Shown: positions 1 through 7,587, numbered from the stretch's first letter. The stretch: 64,000 nt of DNA from Actinomadura macrotermitis (GCF_009604375.1 NZ_WEGH01000003.1:1240001-1304000), one strand, 5' to 3'. Notes: generated by a model from the letters alone, not told the origin. Numbers and translations: made by a program.

Positions 1-242
1 TCGGCGAGCTCGGAGGGGCCGCCGTCGGCGTCGCGCATGCAGGGCAGCAGCTGCACGATCTTCGTGCTGGTCAGGCCCGCGGCGAAGAGCTCCTGGATGC
101 GGATGACGCGGTCGACCGCGGCCTCGGGGTAGTCGCGGTGGCCGCCGGGCGTACGCTGGGCGGCCAGCAGTCCCTGCTGCTCGTAGTAGCGCAGCGAGCG
201 CTCGCTGACGCCGGTGCGCCGGGCCAGTTCGCCGATCCGCAT
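1..242 (-). CDS. MerR-family transcriptional regulator, C-terminus off window
   Basis: The N-terminal 80 residues read MRIGELARRTGVSERSLRYY, then EQQGLL and GGHRDYPE: the winged-helix DNA-binding domain of MerR proteins, with the conserved RYYE..GLL and R.YP wing. The ATG is at 240-242; the C-terminal effector domain is beyond the left edge. It is divergent from the old yellow enzyme gene across 56 bp containing a perfect palindrome, so it most likely controls that gene and itself. The inducer cannot be read from this half; redox-active or electrophilic compounds are an inference from the target. Confidence 0.9.
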   Translation of the reverse strand, partial: MRIGELARRTGVSERSLRYYEQQGLLAAQRTPGGHRDYPEAAVDRVIRIQELFAAGLTSTKIVQLLPCMRDADGGPSELA

Positions 243-260
243 GATCCACCTCACAGGCAC

Positions 261-298
261 TTGAACCTGACATTGATGTCAGGTTCTACGGTACCGGC
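261..298 (+). promoter_or_regulatory. MerR-type operator inside a leaderless promoter
   Basis: GAACCTGACA (263-272) and TGTCAGGTTC (277-286) form a perfect 10-bp inverted repeat with a TTGA spacer. It lies between a -35-like TTGAAC (261-266) and a -10-like TACGGT (287-292), giving an overlong 20-bp spacer. Such spacers with an operator between the hexamers are the hallmark of MerR-activated promoters. The ATG at 299 sits six bases after the -10, so the transcript should start at or beside the A of the ATG. Confidence 0.8.
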
Positions 299-1417
299 AT
301 GACGAACGCAGCGACCACCCCCGGCCTCTTCGAAACCGCCCGCCTCGGCTCCCTGGACCTGCCCAACCGGTTGGTGATGGCGCCGATGACCCGCAACCGC
401 GCCGGAGCCGACGGCGTCCCACGACCACTCATGGCCACCTACTACGCGCAACGGGCCTCCGCCGGACTGATCATCGCCGAGGCCGCCACCCCGAACGCCG
501 TCGGGCAGACCTATCCGAACATCCCGGCGGTCCATGCCCCCGAGCACGTGGCCGGCTGGCGGGACGTCACCGACGCGGTGCACGCGGCCGGCGGCCGGAT
601 GTTCCTGCAGCTCCAGCACGGCGGCCGGGTCGGGCATCCCGACAACAGCGGGCTGACGCCGGTCGCGCCGTCGCCCGTCCCGCTTCCGGGCACGGTCCAC
701 ACGGCTGACGGGCCCAAGCCCGCTGTCGTGCCCCGTGAGATGAGCGCCGAGGAGATCCGCTCCACCGTCGCCGACTTCGCCGCCGCCGCGCGCAACGCGA
801 TCGAGGCGGGGTTCGAGGGCGTCGAGGTGCACTCGGCCAACGGCTACCTGCTGCACCAGTTCCTCTCCGGCCACACCAACCGCCGCACCGACGGTTACGG
901 CGGCTCGGTGGCCGGGCGCATCCGCTTCACGGTCGAGGTGGTCCGGGCCGTCGCCGCCGCGATCGGCCCGGAACGGGTGGGCCTGCGCATCTCCCCCGGA
1001 GGCACCGCCAACGCCATGCGCGAGGACGACATCGAGGACCTCTACCCGGCACTCGTCGACGCCCTGGCCGATTCGGGGCCGGCCTACCTGCACGTCGTGC
1101 ACGCCGACCCCGGGCAGCCGCTGTTCCGGCGCATCCGCGCGTCCTGGCCGGGCACGCTGATCGCCAACCCGGCGCTGCCGTGGCCGGGGCCGCTGCCCGC
1201 CGACGGCGGGCGGAGCGAGGGCGAGCGGCTGCTGGCCGCCGGAGCCGACCTGGTGGCGCTCGGCCGCGCGTTCCTGGCCAACCCCGACCTGGTCGAGCGC
1301 CTGCGCGCGGGCGCGCCGCTCAACCCGGTGCGGGACGCGTACCTGATGTACACGGGCGAGGAGACCGGCTACACCGACTACCCGGTGCTCGCCGACGCCG
1401 CGCTGGCCGCGTCCTGA
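299..1417 (+). CDS. Old yellow enzyme family NADH:flavin oxidoreductase (alkene reductase)
   Basis: A 372-aa FMN-dependent TIM-barrel protein of the NemA/OYE type, which reduces activated C=C bonds or nitro/nitrate esters using NAD(P)H. Visible signatures are the FMN-binding PMTRNR segment near residue 30, LQLQHGGR near 105, the substrate-anion pair His178/Asn181 in VEVHSANGYL, then RTDGYGGS and RIRF, and a C-terminal LGRAFLANPDLVERL phosphate-binding helix. Length is normal for the family. The start codon follows a -10 element by six bases and has no Shine-Dalgarno, so the gene is probably translated leaderless under the divergent MerR regulator. The physiological substrate is unknown. Confidence 0.93.
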   Translation: MTNAATTPGLFETARLGSLDLPNRLVMAPMTRNRAGADGVPRPLMATYYAQRASAGLIIAEAATPNAVGQTYPNIPAVHAPEHVAGWRDVTDAVHAAGGRMFLQLQHGGRVGHPDNSGLTPVAPSPVPLPGTVHTADGPKPAVVPREMSAEEIRSTVADFAAAARNAIEAGFEGVEVHSANGYLLHQFLSGHTNRRTDGYGGSVAGRIRFTVEVVRAVAAAIGPERVGLRISPGGTANAMREDDIEDLYPALVDALADSGPAYLHVVHADPGQPLFRRIRASWPGTLIANPALPWPGPLPADGGRSEGERLLAAGADLVALGRAFLANPDLVERLRAGAPLNPVRDAYLMYTGEETGYTDYPVLADAALAAS

Positions 1418-1427
1418 GCGCCGCGCG

Positions 1428-1464
1428 AAAGGAGGCCCTGCCGCAACGGCGGCGGGCCTCCTTT
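1428..1464. terminator. Bidirectional intrinsic terminator
   Basis: AAAGGAGGCCC (1428-1438) pairs perfectly with GGGCCTCCTTT (1454-1464) around a 15-nt loop that itself holds CCG..CGG. It lies between two convergent genes; the stop codon of the minus-strand gene (1463-1465) is inside the stem. A-rich and T-rich flanks allow use in both directions. Confidence 0.8.
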
Positions 1465-1798
1465 ATGTGCCGTCCAGCTCGGCGGCGGGGAAGAGCTCCT
1501 CGTAGGGCTCAAGGCGCTCGAAGGAGCGGCTGTAGAGGTCCACGTCCTGCGACAGGTCCTCGTAGAGGGTCTCCCGGATGTCCACGAGGCGCTGGAACCG
1601 CCAGGTGACGTTCTCGCCGTCGATGTTCGGATAGGTGACCTCCTTCTCCTTCGCGGCCTCCTCCGCTCTCGCCCGGGCCCCGGCCTCGGACGCCGCGTAG
1701 ATGAGCATGGTCTCCTCGTTGAACATCAACGGTTCCCACTGCCGGTCCGAGGTCACCTCGAACAGCATGATCGCAATGAACGGCCGTCGTTCCTCCAT
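1463..1798 (-). CDS. DUF4288 domain-containing protein
   Basis: A 111-aa cytosolic protein starting MEERRPFIAIMLFEV. It has the pattern of DUF4288: a hydrophobic first strand, a W/E stretch, an acidic Ala-rich helix (ASEAGARARAEEAAKEKE), then VTWRFQRLVDIRETL. The start at 1798 is preferred over an in-frame upstream ATG (1837) because GGGGAAAGG lies just before it. Members of this family often accompany secretion or polymorphic-toxin loci, but nothing here fixes a function. It converges on the old yellow enzyme gene. Confidence 0.75.
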   Translation of the reverse strand: MEERRPFIAIMLFEVTSDRQWEPLMFNEETMLIYAASEAGARARAEEAAKEKEVTYPNIDGENVTWRFQRLVDIRETLYEDLSQDVDLYSRSFERLEPYEELFPAAELDGT

Positions 1799-2129
1799 AT
1801 CCCGCCTTTCCCCCACGGTCTCTGCGGAGGATCCCAAGCCCTGCCCCAGGAAACTTGAGCATCGGTACCCATGCGCCGGCCGCGGCGGCCGAGAACGATG
1901 GCGCCCTACCGCTTCGCCACCTGCCGGCCACTCTCATCGTGCCTACGCCGCTTGCGGCGTTCCGCCTTCGGCGGCAGCGACTCGCTGCGCTCCCCAGACT
2001 GCCGGGCACGATCCACTGAGACTGCTCGCCCTATGCACCTGCTCATCACCACGTGCCGCGCTACATACGCATTTGTAAGCCTTTTAGCGTTCATGACACA
2101 CCGTCGCCCTCCAAGCTTCGAGGCACGGC
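1799..2129. other. Intergenic stretch with three small hairpins, no gene seen
   Basis: No convincing reading frame. Between 1946 and 1986 there are three consecutive short perfect hairpins: CGCCGC-TT-GCGGCG (1946-1959), CCGCC-TTC-GGCGG (1962-1974) and AGCG-ACT-CGCT (1976-1986). The downstream 2030-2110 part is comparatively AT-rich (ATACGCATTTGTAAGC). Confidence 0.6.
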
Positions 2130-2290
2130 CTAGCGGACCTTGAGGGTGGCTGCTCGGGTGTGCGGACAAGTGTCGGCTGCGATGGTGCCCCGGTGGCGCA
2201 GGCGGCGGTCGCCGTGGTGCACCAGCCAGGCGACGGCGCGTTCGACCGGTGGTCGCCAGCGGTGGTAGTCGGTGGCCGGCCAGGAACGCG
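2130..2290 (-). pseudogene. C-terminal remnant of a DDE (IS5-like) transposase
   Basis: The minus strand encodes ATDYHRWRPPVERAVAWLVH followed by GDRRLRHRG and a stop at 2130-2132. The order D/Y-RWR-VER-AWLV-GxRRLRxRG is the tail of actinobacterial IS5/IS1182-type transposases. The catalytic DDE part is absent; upstream sequence in all frames is unrelated. Family assignment is from pattern memory, so the exact IS is uncertain. Confidence 0.6.
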
Positions 2291-2340
2291 AACACGCTCC
2301 CCGCCGAGGCCAGCTCCCGGCCCGCTCACCCGTCACCACA

Positions 2341-2370
2341 CTGGCCCCGCCGCATCCACGGCGGGGCCAG
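2341..2370 (-). terminator. Intrinsic terminator-like hairpin
   Basis: CTGGCCCCGCCG (2341-2352) and CGGCGGGGCCAG (2359-2370) form a perfect 12-bp stem with a 6-nt loop, 39 bp after the stop of the minus-strand secreted protein gene. No U-run, as is usual in high-GC actinomycetes. Confidence 0.65.
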
Positions 2371-2409
2371 AACCCAAGATCTTCAGCGGTCTTCCAGCGC
2401 CGAGATGTG

Positions 2410-3087
2410 TCAGGCGGTGGTGCGGGTGATGGTGACGGCCTGGTCCAGCTTGAAGCCGCCGGTGAGGGTGAGGGCGTCGCCGACCTTGACAGTGCCTCCG
2501 AAGCAGCCGGCGGTGACACTGCCGGCGGTGCCACGGGTGAGCTTCAGGGTGTGGGTGCTGTTGGTGTAGGTCGCGGCGAGCTTGGTGAGGACGATCTGGC
2601 AGTCGGGGGTGCTGAACACCACGGTGATGGGGATGCCGCTGGTGTTGGCGGCGGTGAGGGTGGTGGTACCGGTGGTGGCGTTGTAGCCGGTCGCGGTATA
2701 GCCGATGGTCCCGTAAGCGCTCGTGCCGCCGATGACGACACTCCGCACGCCACTGGAGTCCGTGCATTCGCCGGTCACGGCACTGGTCTGAACGACGACC
2801 GGGCTGGCAGCGGTGGACGTCAGGCTGGGAACGGTGCCGTACTGGCTGGTCCTGGCGCAGGTGAACAAGGTGGCGCCGGTTGCCGTGCGCAGTGTCACGT
2901 CGGTGGCGGCGGCGTTGAATCTGGCGTCGGCAGTGGTGGTGACGTGCCATGTGCTGGTGGCGGCGTGCGCGGCCGGTGCGGCCAGCGCCATCGGTGCGAC
3001 GGCCGCGGCGACGGCGGCCGGCAAGGCGCGGCGCGCCAGGAAACGGCGCGGGGACGTGGTGCCCGAGGGCAGAGAAGGGGAGGGCAT
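2410..3087 (-). CDS. Secreted protein of unknown function, twin-arginine-like signal
   Basis: A 225-aa protein with a signal peptide: basic RRFLARRA, a hydrophobic Ala/Val core and an APAAHA cleavage site about residue 45. The mature part is rich in Thr/Ser/Val (TLTAANTSG, TGYNATTGTTTLT) and predicted beta-rich. Four cysteines (in FTCAR, GECTD, PDCQI, AGCFG) could form two disulfides. The start at 3087 has AAGGAGG nine bases upstream; an ATG further up (3156) has none. It stands alone between transposase remnants with its own terminator. I do not recognise the family. Confidence 0.75.
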   Translation of the reverse strand: MPSPSLPSGTTSPRRFLARRALPAAVAAAVAPMALAAPAAHAATSTWHVTTTADARFNAAATDVTLRTATGATLFTCARTSQYGTVPSLTSTAASPVVVQTSAVTGECTDSSGVRSVVIGGTSAYGTIGYTATGYNATTGTTTLTAANTSGIPITVVFSTPDCQIVLTKLAATYTNSTHTLKLTRGTAGSVTAGCFGGTVKVGDALTLTGGFKLDQAVTITRTTA

Positions 3088-3168
3088 GGGGGTGGAGCCT
3101 CCTTGGATCCGCCCTGGCGACCGGACGCCCCGGAAGATCCACAGGCGGATGGGCACACAGTAAAACGA

Positions 3169-3348
3169 TCACTGACCAAGATCAATACTCGGTTCAGGGC
3201 CACTGAGGTTTTCTCGTTGACTTCCCATGTGGCTCTGCGGTGTTCGCAGAAGACGAGCGCGTGGGTGGCGCAGGTCGGCCCAACGGCCGGTGAGCAGGGC
3301 GAACCCGCGCTCGCCCAGGCAGCGCAGGGCCGACCGCTGAACGTCAAG
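3169..3348 (-). pseudogene. C-terminal remnant of a second DDE transposase
   Basis: One minus-strand frame reads LDVQRSALRCLGERGFALLT then GRWADLRH and continues to a stop at 3169-3171. The block ALRCLGERGFALLTGRW..L.H is the conserved end of IS5-group DDE transposases of actinomycetes, where it precedes a region-specific tail. Here the tail diverges and no catalytic domain precedes it. It lies just upstream of the secreted protein gene, whose promoter region it may have supplied. Confidence 0.6.
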
Positions 3349-3383
3349 TCAGCATGTCACGCCAGAGATCCAGGAAACGCGCC

Positions 3384-3794
3384 CTAGCCGTGCTCGGGCC
3401 AGACCGGGCCCTGGTCGGTCCACGTGACGCCCTTGTTGCGGCACAGGCAGAACGGGTGGCCGATCGGGTCGGTGTAGACGCGCCAGCCGTAGCCTTCGGG
3501 GCCGATGAAGTCCTGCTTCAGCGTCGCACCCAGGTCCAGGACGCGGCGCTGCTCGGCCTCGATGTCGTCCACTTCGAAGTCGAGGTGGAACTGCTTGGGA
3601 TGCTCGCTGCCGGGCCACTGCGGAGCCCGGTAGTCGTCCACCCGGATGAAGGCCAGCTCGATCTCGCCGAACTTGATGCCGGCCCAGTCCCCGTGGCTGC
3701 CTTCCTTGACCGGCCGCCCCGTGACCTCGGCGTAGAAGGCCGCCAGCTTCATCGTGTCCGGGCAGTCGATGATGAAATCGGTCAGTCGCAGCAT
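3384..3794 (-). CDS. VOC-family (glyoxalase/bleomycin-resistance fold) protein
   Basis: A 136-aa protein with two beta-alpha-beta-beta-beta halves: DFIIDCPDTMKLAAFYAEVT at the N-terminus, FHLDFEVDDIEAEQRRVLDL in the middle, and the C-terminal GWRVYTDPIGHPFCL strand that usually carries the last metal or substrate ligand. Candidate ligands are His in FHLDFEV and in GHPFCL. Members include glyoxalases, dioxygenases and drug-binding immunity proteins; substrate cannot be told. Single gene with AGGATC before the ATG. Confidence 0.85.
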   Translation of the reverse strand: MLRLTDFIIDCPDTMKLAAFYAEVTGRPVKEGSHGDWAGIKFGEIELAFIRVDDYRAPQWPGSEHPKQFHLDFEVDDIEAEQRRVLDLGATLKQDFIGPEGYGWRVYTDPIGHPFCLCRNKGVTWTDQGPVWPEHG

Positions 3795-3954
3795 TCTGCG
3801 ATCCTGCCACAGGGTTCAGACGCGGAATCCTGTCGGATGGCGATGTTGCCAGGCAGGGGGCTTCCGGGGCGCCTTGAGCGCTGCGCGGAGCGAGGCTCCT
3901 TGTCGCCAGCGCGTCGTCCCGGTCGGCCGACCGGACGACCGGGACGACGGCGGA

Positions 3955-5412
3955 TCAGAGGGCGGGGGCGCCGAACCAGCGGGCGAGGTGGGTGTTCAGG
4001 TCCTGCTGGTCGTCGCCGAGCCAGGCGATGTGGCCGTCGGGACGGAGGAGGACGCCCGGGGCGGCCAAGGGGGCGGTCGGGTCGGGTCGGTGGTCGACGC
4101 GGTCCGACCAGGCGCCAGCGGACAGGCGTTCGGTGCGGTCCAGGATGAGGGGGCGGCCGCGGTGGAGGATGTCGTAGAGGTGGCCCTGCTTCAGGGGGAT
4201 GTCGGGCTGGCGGCGGCCCAGGAGGTCGGGGCCCTCGCCGAAGTCGTAGCGGATGCCGATCGCGCTGATCTTCTCGGTCAGGCGGCGGTTGACCTCGTCG
4301 ATGCCCATGAGCTCGGTGAGCAGCCTGCGGACGGCCCGGGCGTCCGGGTCGGCGGACATCAGCCCCATTTGGGCGCGGGTGTTGTCCAGCACGTCCGCGG
4401 CGACCGGACGGCGTTCGGCCTGGTAGGTGTCCAGCAGGGTTTCCGGGGCCCGGCCGCGGATCTGGGCGGCCAGTTTCCAGCCGAGGTTGAACGCGTCCTG
4501 GATGCCCAGGTTGAGGCCCTGGCCGCCGGTGGGCGGGTGGATGTGGGCCGCGTCGCCAGCCAGGAGGACCCGGCCGGCCCGGTACTGTTCGGCCAGCCGG
4601 GTGGCGTCACCGAAGCGGGACATCCAGCGCGGGGAGTGCACGCCGAAATCGGTTCCGGCGACGGCACGCAGCCGCTCCTTGAAATCGTCGAGGGTGGGGG
4701 GCTCGGAGCGGTCGCGGACGCCCGCGGCAGGGACCAGGACGCTGTAGATCCCCGCACCGAACGGCCTGAGCCAGAACCGGTGGTGGGGCTCGCCGAGTCC
4801 GGCCACCGTGGCGGCGACCTCCTCCGGCGGCACGCCCACTTCCATCTCGCCCATCAGCGACTCGGTCCGCGACGGTTCGCCGGGGAAGCCGACGCCGAGC
4901 AGCTTGCGGACCGTGCTGCGCCCGCCGTCGCAGCCGACGAGATAGCGCGAACGCAACCGCTCCCCGGTGGACAGCTCGACCGTCACGCCCTCGTCGTCCT
5001 GCTCAAGGCCGGTCACCGTGCGGCCGTGCCGGACCAGCGCGCCCAGCTCGGCCGCGTGCTCTTCGAGCAGCCGGACGATGTCCGGTTGCCGGATGCCCAG
5101 CAGGTAGGCGTGCGCGGAATCCAGGCCCGTGGGCGCGGGTGCGGCGATGCCGGCGAAGTAGGCGCCCGCCGGGCGGCGCCGTCCGTGCTGGAGCACACGG
5201 TCCAGCAGCCCGCGCATCGCCAGCAGCTCGAGACTGCGAATGTGCAGGCCGACGATCCGGACGAACGACGCGGGCTCGGACTCCTTCTCCAGCACGAGGA
5301 CCCGCACCTGGTGCAGCCGCAGCTCGGCGGCCAGCGTCGCGCCGGTCGGCCCGCACCCGGCGATGATCACATCGAAGTCGTTCGACGACTCGGGAGAACG
5401 CGGAGAATCCAT
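3955..5412 (-). CDS. FAD-dependent aromatic hydroxylase / rifampicin monooxygenase-like
   Basis: A 485-aa class A flavoprotein monooxygenase. The N-terminal Rossmann GxGxxG is GCGPTG with the second-strand acid in LVLEKE; the FAD/NAD(P)H DG motif is GCDGGRSTVRKLLG; the C-terminal FAD ribityl motif is AGDAAHIHPPTGGQGLNLGI. Length and the RSLELL..RGLLDR and RQPDIVRLLEEHA stretches match antibiotic-modifying hydroxylases such as Rox, which inactivate rifamycins, and polyketide hydroxylases. No typical rifamycin-associated element precedes it. GAAAGG precedes the ATG. Antibiotic substrate is inference only; it is not in a visible biosynthetic cluster. Confidence 0.85.
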   Translation of the reverse strand: MDSPRSPESSNDFDVIIAGCGPTGATLAAELRLHQVRVLVLEKESEPASFVRIVGLHIRSLELLAMRGLLDRVLQHGRRRPAGAYFAGIAAPAPTGLDSAHAYLLGIRQPDIVRLLEEHAAELGALVRHGRTVTGLEQDDEGVTVELSTGERLRSRYLVGCDGGRSTVRKLLGVGFPGEPSRTESLMGEMEVGVPPEEVAATVAGLGEPHHRFWLRPFGAGIYSVLVPAAGVRDRSEPPTLDDFKERLRAVAGTDFGVHSPRWMSRFGDATRLAEQYRAGRVLLAGDAAHIHPPTGGQGLNLGIQDAFNLGWKLAAQIRGRAPETLLDTYQAERRPVAADVLDNTRAQMGLMSADPDARAVRRLLTELMGIDEVNRRLTEKISAIGIRYDFGEGPDLLGRRQPDIPLKQGHLYDILHRGRPLILDRTERLSAGAWSDRVDHRPDPTAPLAAPGVLLRPDGHIAWLGDDQQDLNTHLARWFGAPAL

Positions 5413-5449
5413 GGGTCTTGCCTTTCGGGAGTGCTCGTGACGGCGCTCC

Positions 5450-5467
5450 CGGGCGACCTATCGCCCG
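5450..5467. promoter_or_regulatory. Short palindrome upstream of the FAD monooxygenase
   Basis: CGGGCGA-CCTA-TCGCCCG is a perfect 7-bp inverted repeat 38 bp before the start codon. It could be an operator or leader hairpin; no adjacent regulator gene supports either. Confidence 0.25.
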
Positions 5468-5599
5468 ACCGTGGCCCCAGAGGGGAGCACCCATGACGAA
5501 ACTGTGTTCACGGGTACCACCTCCTCGGTCTCTCGCACGGCCTCGCGAAAGCTACCAGCAGCCGTTCAGGCCCGCCAAAGGGTTTTCCCGGGCTGTGCC

Positions 5600-5715
5600 G
5601 CTGGTGTGGGGTGGGGCTCCGATACATGAGCATCAGCGCGGCCGCGATGATCGGGAGCGGGCTCAGCGCGACGCCGGCCGCCGAGGGCAGCAGGTCGCCG
5701 AGCCGATGCCCGAGG
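5600..5715 (-). pseudogene. N-terminal fragment of a GAP/Sap-family membrane protein
   Basis: The minus strand between the broken DUF1254 gene and the monooxygenase promoter reads GHRLGDLLPSAAGVALSPLP then IIAAALMLM, matching the first helix of GAP-family (Sap, LysE-superfamily) exporters, where LPLAVGVALSPxPIIAVxLML is typical. After about 30 residues the similarity stops (YRSPTPHQRH...). No in-frame ATG or GTG starts it. It is the stump of a deleted membrane protein gene. Confidence 0.6.
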
Positions 5716-6666
5716 TCATGCCTGTACCGGAGTGAGGGGCCGGGCGCGGAGCCTGTCGAAGTACTGGCGGGTCTGTTCGGCGTCCAAGGGCTGGTACAGC
5801 CCGATGCCGTAGTAGAACTGCTCACCTTGGGTCGTCTCGATGACGTTGGGCCGGCCGGCGACGCGTTCGTCGCCGAACCACACACTGATCGTGCCGTCGT
5901 CGTTGCGGACCAGGTCGCTGCCGGGCAGGTACGCCTTGGCCACGTACAGCCGGCCCAGCTTGTCGTACTTGATGATCGAGAAGTAGCCGCTGTGGTCGTA
6001 GTCCAACGGGGGGACCTCCAGAGTCCACACGTCGGCGCCCGTGCTGGTGGCGAACATCTGAAAGTACTGCGCGTGCTCGGGAGACAAGCCACCCCAGCCC
6101 AGCCGCGCGGCCAGCAGATGCTGGTAGGGGTCGGTGGACTGCGGCGTGCCGAAACCCTTGCTGAAGTCGGCCTCGGCGGCGTGGGTCTCCAGTTCCTCGC
6201 CGACCGCCTGCCGGCTCGCGTCGTCGAAATCGCGGCTGATGTAGGGATTGGCGGTCTTGGCCGAGATGGTGCGCAGGTCCTGCAGTTCGTGCGCCCGCTC
6301 CAGGCCGCCGGCCGTGGTGGTGCGTCCCAGCACGTACACGTGGCTGCCACCGGTCAGGTCCGAACGCCGGACCGTCCGGGTCTGGCCCGGGTAGACCACG
6401 TCGACGATGTAATGGTTCTCGTCGATGATCTGGGCGACTTGATACTCCTGGGAGGCCGCGAGCGAGAACGTCGCCTCCTCGGTGACGTCCACCACCGCAT
6501 AGGAATGGATCAGGTCCACGTTCGACCTGGCGATCACCTGGTTGTCCACATTCACCGGGATCCGGTCGTGGTACTACTCGTTGACCGGTGCCTTCTTCAA
6601 CTGCTCGTTGAAGTAGTGCGCGGTCTCGGCCTCCACGAAGTTGTCCCGCGTCACGATCTCTGCCAT
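5716..6666 (-). pseudogene. DUF1254/DUF1214 protein gene interrupted by one amber codon
   Basis: The frame starts at an ATG (6664-6666) behind GGGGGCAGGC and reads MAEIVTRDNFVEAETAHYFN, EQLKKAPVNE, then TAG (6574-6576), then YHDRIPVNVDNQVIARSNVD and on to a normal stop at 5716, 316 codons in all. The rest has the family features: AVVDVTEEATFSL, DENHYIVDVVYPG, a WGGL motif (GWGGLSPEHAQYF) and DVWTLEVPPLDY. The amber is the only lesion; TGG (Trp) to TAG is one transition. A GTG at 6555 could re-initiate a truncated product, but has only a weak ribosome-binding site. Function of the family is unknown (often an envelope protein). Confidence 0.8.
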
Positions 6667-6929
6667 GCCTGCCCCCGATTGCGCCCGAAGCCGCCGAACA
6701 AGCCCCCTGCCAGGCGCCTCCAACGTTGTGATCTCCTACCCGCCGCGCCGAGCGCGGACACCCGGCCGCTCACGGATCACCAGGCCGGCCACCGTGCGAT
6801 CGTCGTTGAGCGGCCTGCGAGGACGACAGGAACCTGAGGCTGACCGGGATGACATCGCCGGGCTGGACGAACTCGATCCCCTGGTCCGGCTTGCACGGCT
6901 CTTACCGAGACCCCAATGTGGTGCGACGG
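6667..6929. other. Intergenic, no gene recognised
   Basis: Upstream region of the broken DUF1254 gene and downstream of the split DUF397 gene. Minus-strand frames give short coding-like runs (GIEFVQPGDVIPVSLRF, NDDRTVAGLVIRERPGV) in different frames without a start, which suggests further decayed coding sequence, but I cannot name it. Confidence 0.5.
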
Positions 6930-7041
6930 TCAGGGCAGGTCGTGCTCGCCGCGCTTGATCGCGGCCACCAGCGACTGGAAGCCCACGGGAGGCAGCGCGA
7001 ACTTGGGCCCGTCAGGGTTCTTACCGTCGCGCATGCCGATG
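6930..7041 (-). pseudogene. DUF397 gene, 3' half (split by the DUF222-HNH element)
   Basis: Encodes IGMRDGKNPDGPKFALPPVG then FQSLVAAIKRGEHDLP and a stop, the C-terminal half of a DUF397 protein nearly identical to the intact copies at 9.9 and 10.2 kb. Homology stops exactly after CGATG at 7037-7041. Joined to 9057-9136 it restores one uninterrupted 192-bp frame, the same length as the intact copy at 10220-10411. Confidence 0.85.
7037..7041 (+). repeat. Target-site duplication, left copy (CGATG)
   Basis: CGATG here and at 9052-9056 flanks the inserted segment; the intact DUF397 paralogue has a single copy (GCCGATGTTGC). Five bases is a usual target duplication for a transposon. Confidence 0.75.
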
Positions 7042-7528
7042 AGTGATCTCATTCCGGCGGAGGCAAGGAGTGCCCCGCCGTCGGGGCCGCCCTTGCTCTC
7101 GGCATTCGACGCCCAAGGACACGAAGCGGGCTTTTGGTGTTGGCCTGAGTGCTCATATTGCGGGGATGAGCAGCGACTGCTTGAGCGCTTGGGCTGAGTT
7201 TTTTGCCTCACGGGAGCCGAAAAGCTCACCGAGGGCCGGTCATGGCTAGGGCGAAGCGCCGAGGATTCGCTTGTTGCGCCTTGGCGGCCATGCCTTGGTC
7301 GGTAGGCGATTGGTCGTTGCGGTCATGCCGCACTTGGGCGAGTGCATCGCTTTGCGGAGTGATGGAAAAGTCAGCCGGCGGCGCGGCGGCCGGTGCTGGC
7401 AGGCCGAGTTTCGCTTTCTCGCCTGGCGGTGGGGCGGATCACCGGCGCACGGCTGAGGCGTTTTGGACGCGATACATAAAGCCGACAAAATGACAAAGGT
7501 AAAGAATGGCACTCGCCAGGGTGATTGA
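7042..7528. other. Non-coding left arm of the insertion
   Basis: About 490 bp between the left end and the promoter of the HNH gene. Short frames exist on both strands, for example one on the plus strand ending GFWCWPECSYCGDEQRLLE at 7197, but none has a ribosome-binding site or recognisable fold. ATG-rich GC-symmetric stretches at 7270-7400 could be structured RNA; unverified. Confidence 0.45.
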
Positions 7529-7557
7529 TTGTGGATGATCTTCGCCGTCTTTAGAAT
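7529..7557 (+). promoter_or_regulatory. Sigma-70-type promoter of the DUF222-HNH gene
   Basis: TTGTGG (7529-7534) and TAGAAT (7552-7557) with a 17-bp spacer in an AT-rich patch, followed by GAAGGGGG at 7571-7578 ten bases before the ATG. The best consensus-like promoter in the window. Confidence 0.75.
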
Positions 7558-7587
7558 GTAGATGGACGTGGAAGGGGGTAGGCGGGA

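Noticed and set aside
2272..3387. A 371-codon plus-strand frame
   Set aside because: Gly/Asp/Arg shadow of the secreted protein gene, which has a signal peptide, ribosome-binding site and terminator on the minus strand.
5413..5520. Rifamycin-associated regulatory element upstream of the FAD monooxygenase
   Set aside because: I looked for the inverted-repeat element known before Rox/HelR-type genes and found only an unrelated 7-bp palindrome.
5493..5735. Small plus-strand gene starting MTKLCSRV
   Set aside because: No family, biased composition, and it runs antisense into a recognisable GAP-family fragment and the DUF1254 gene.
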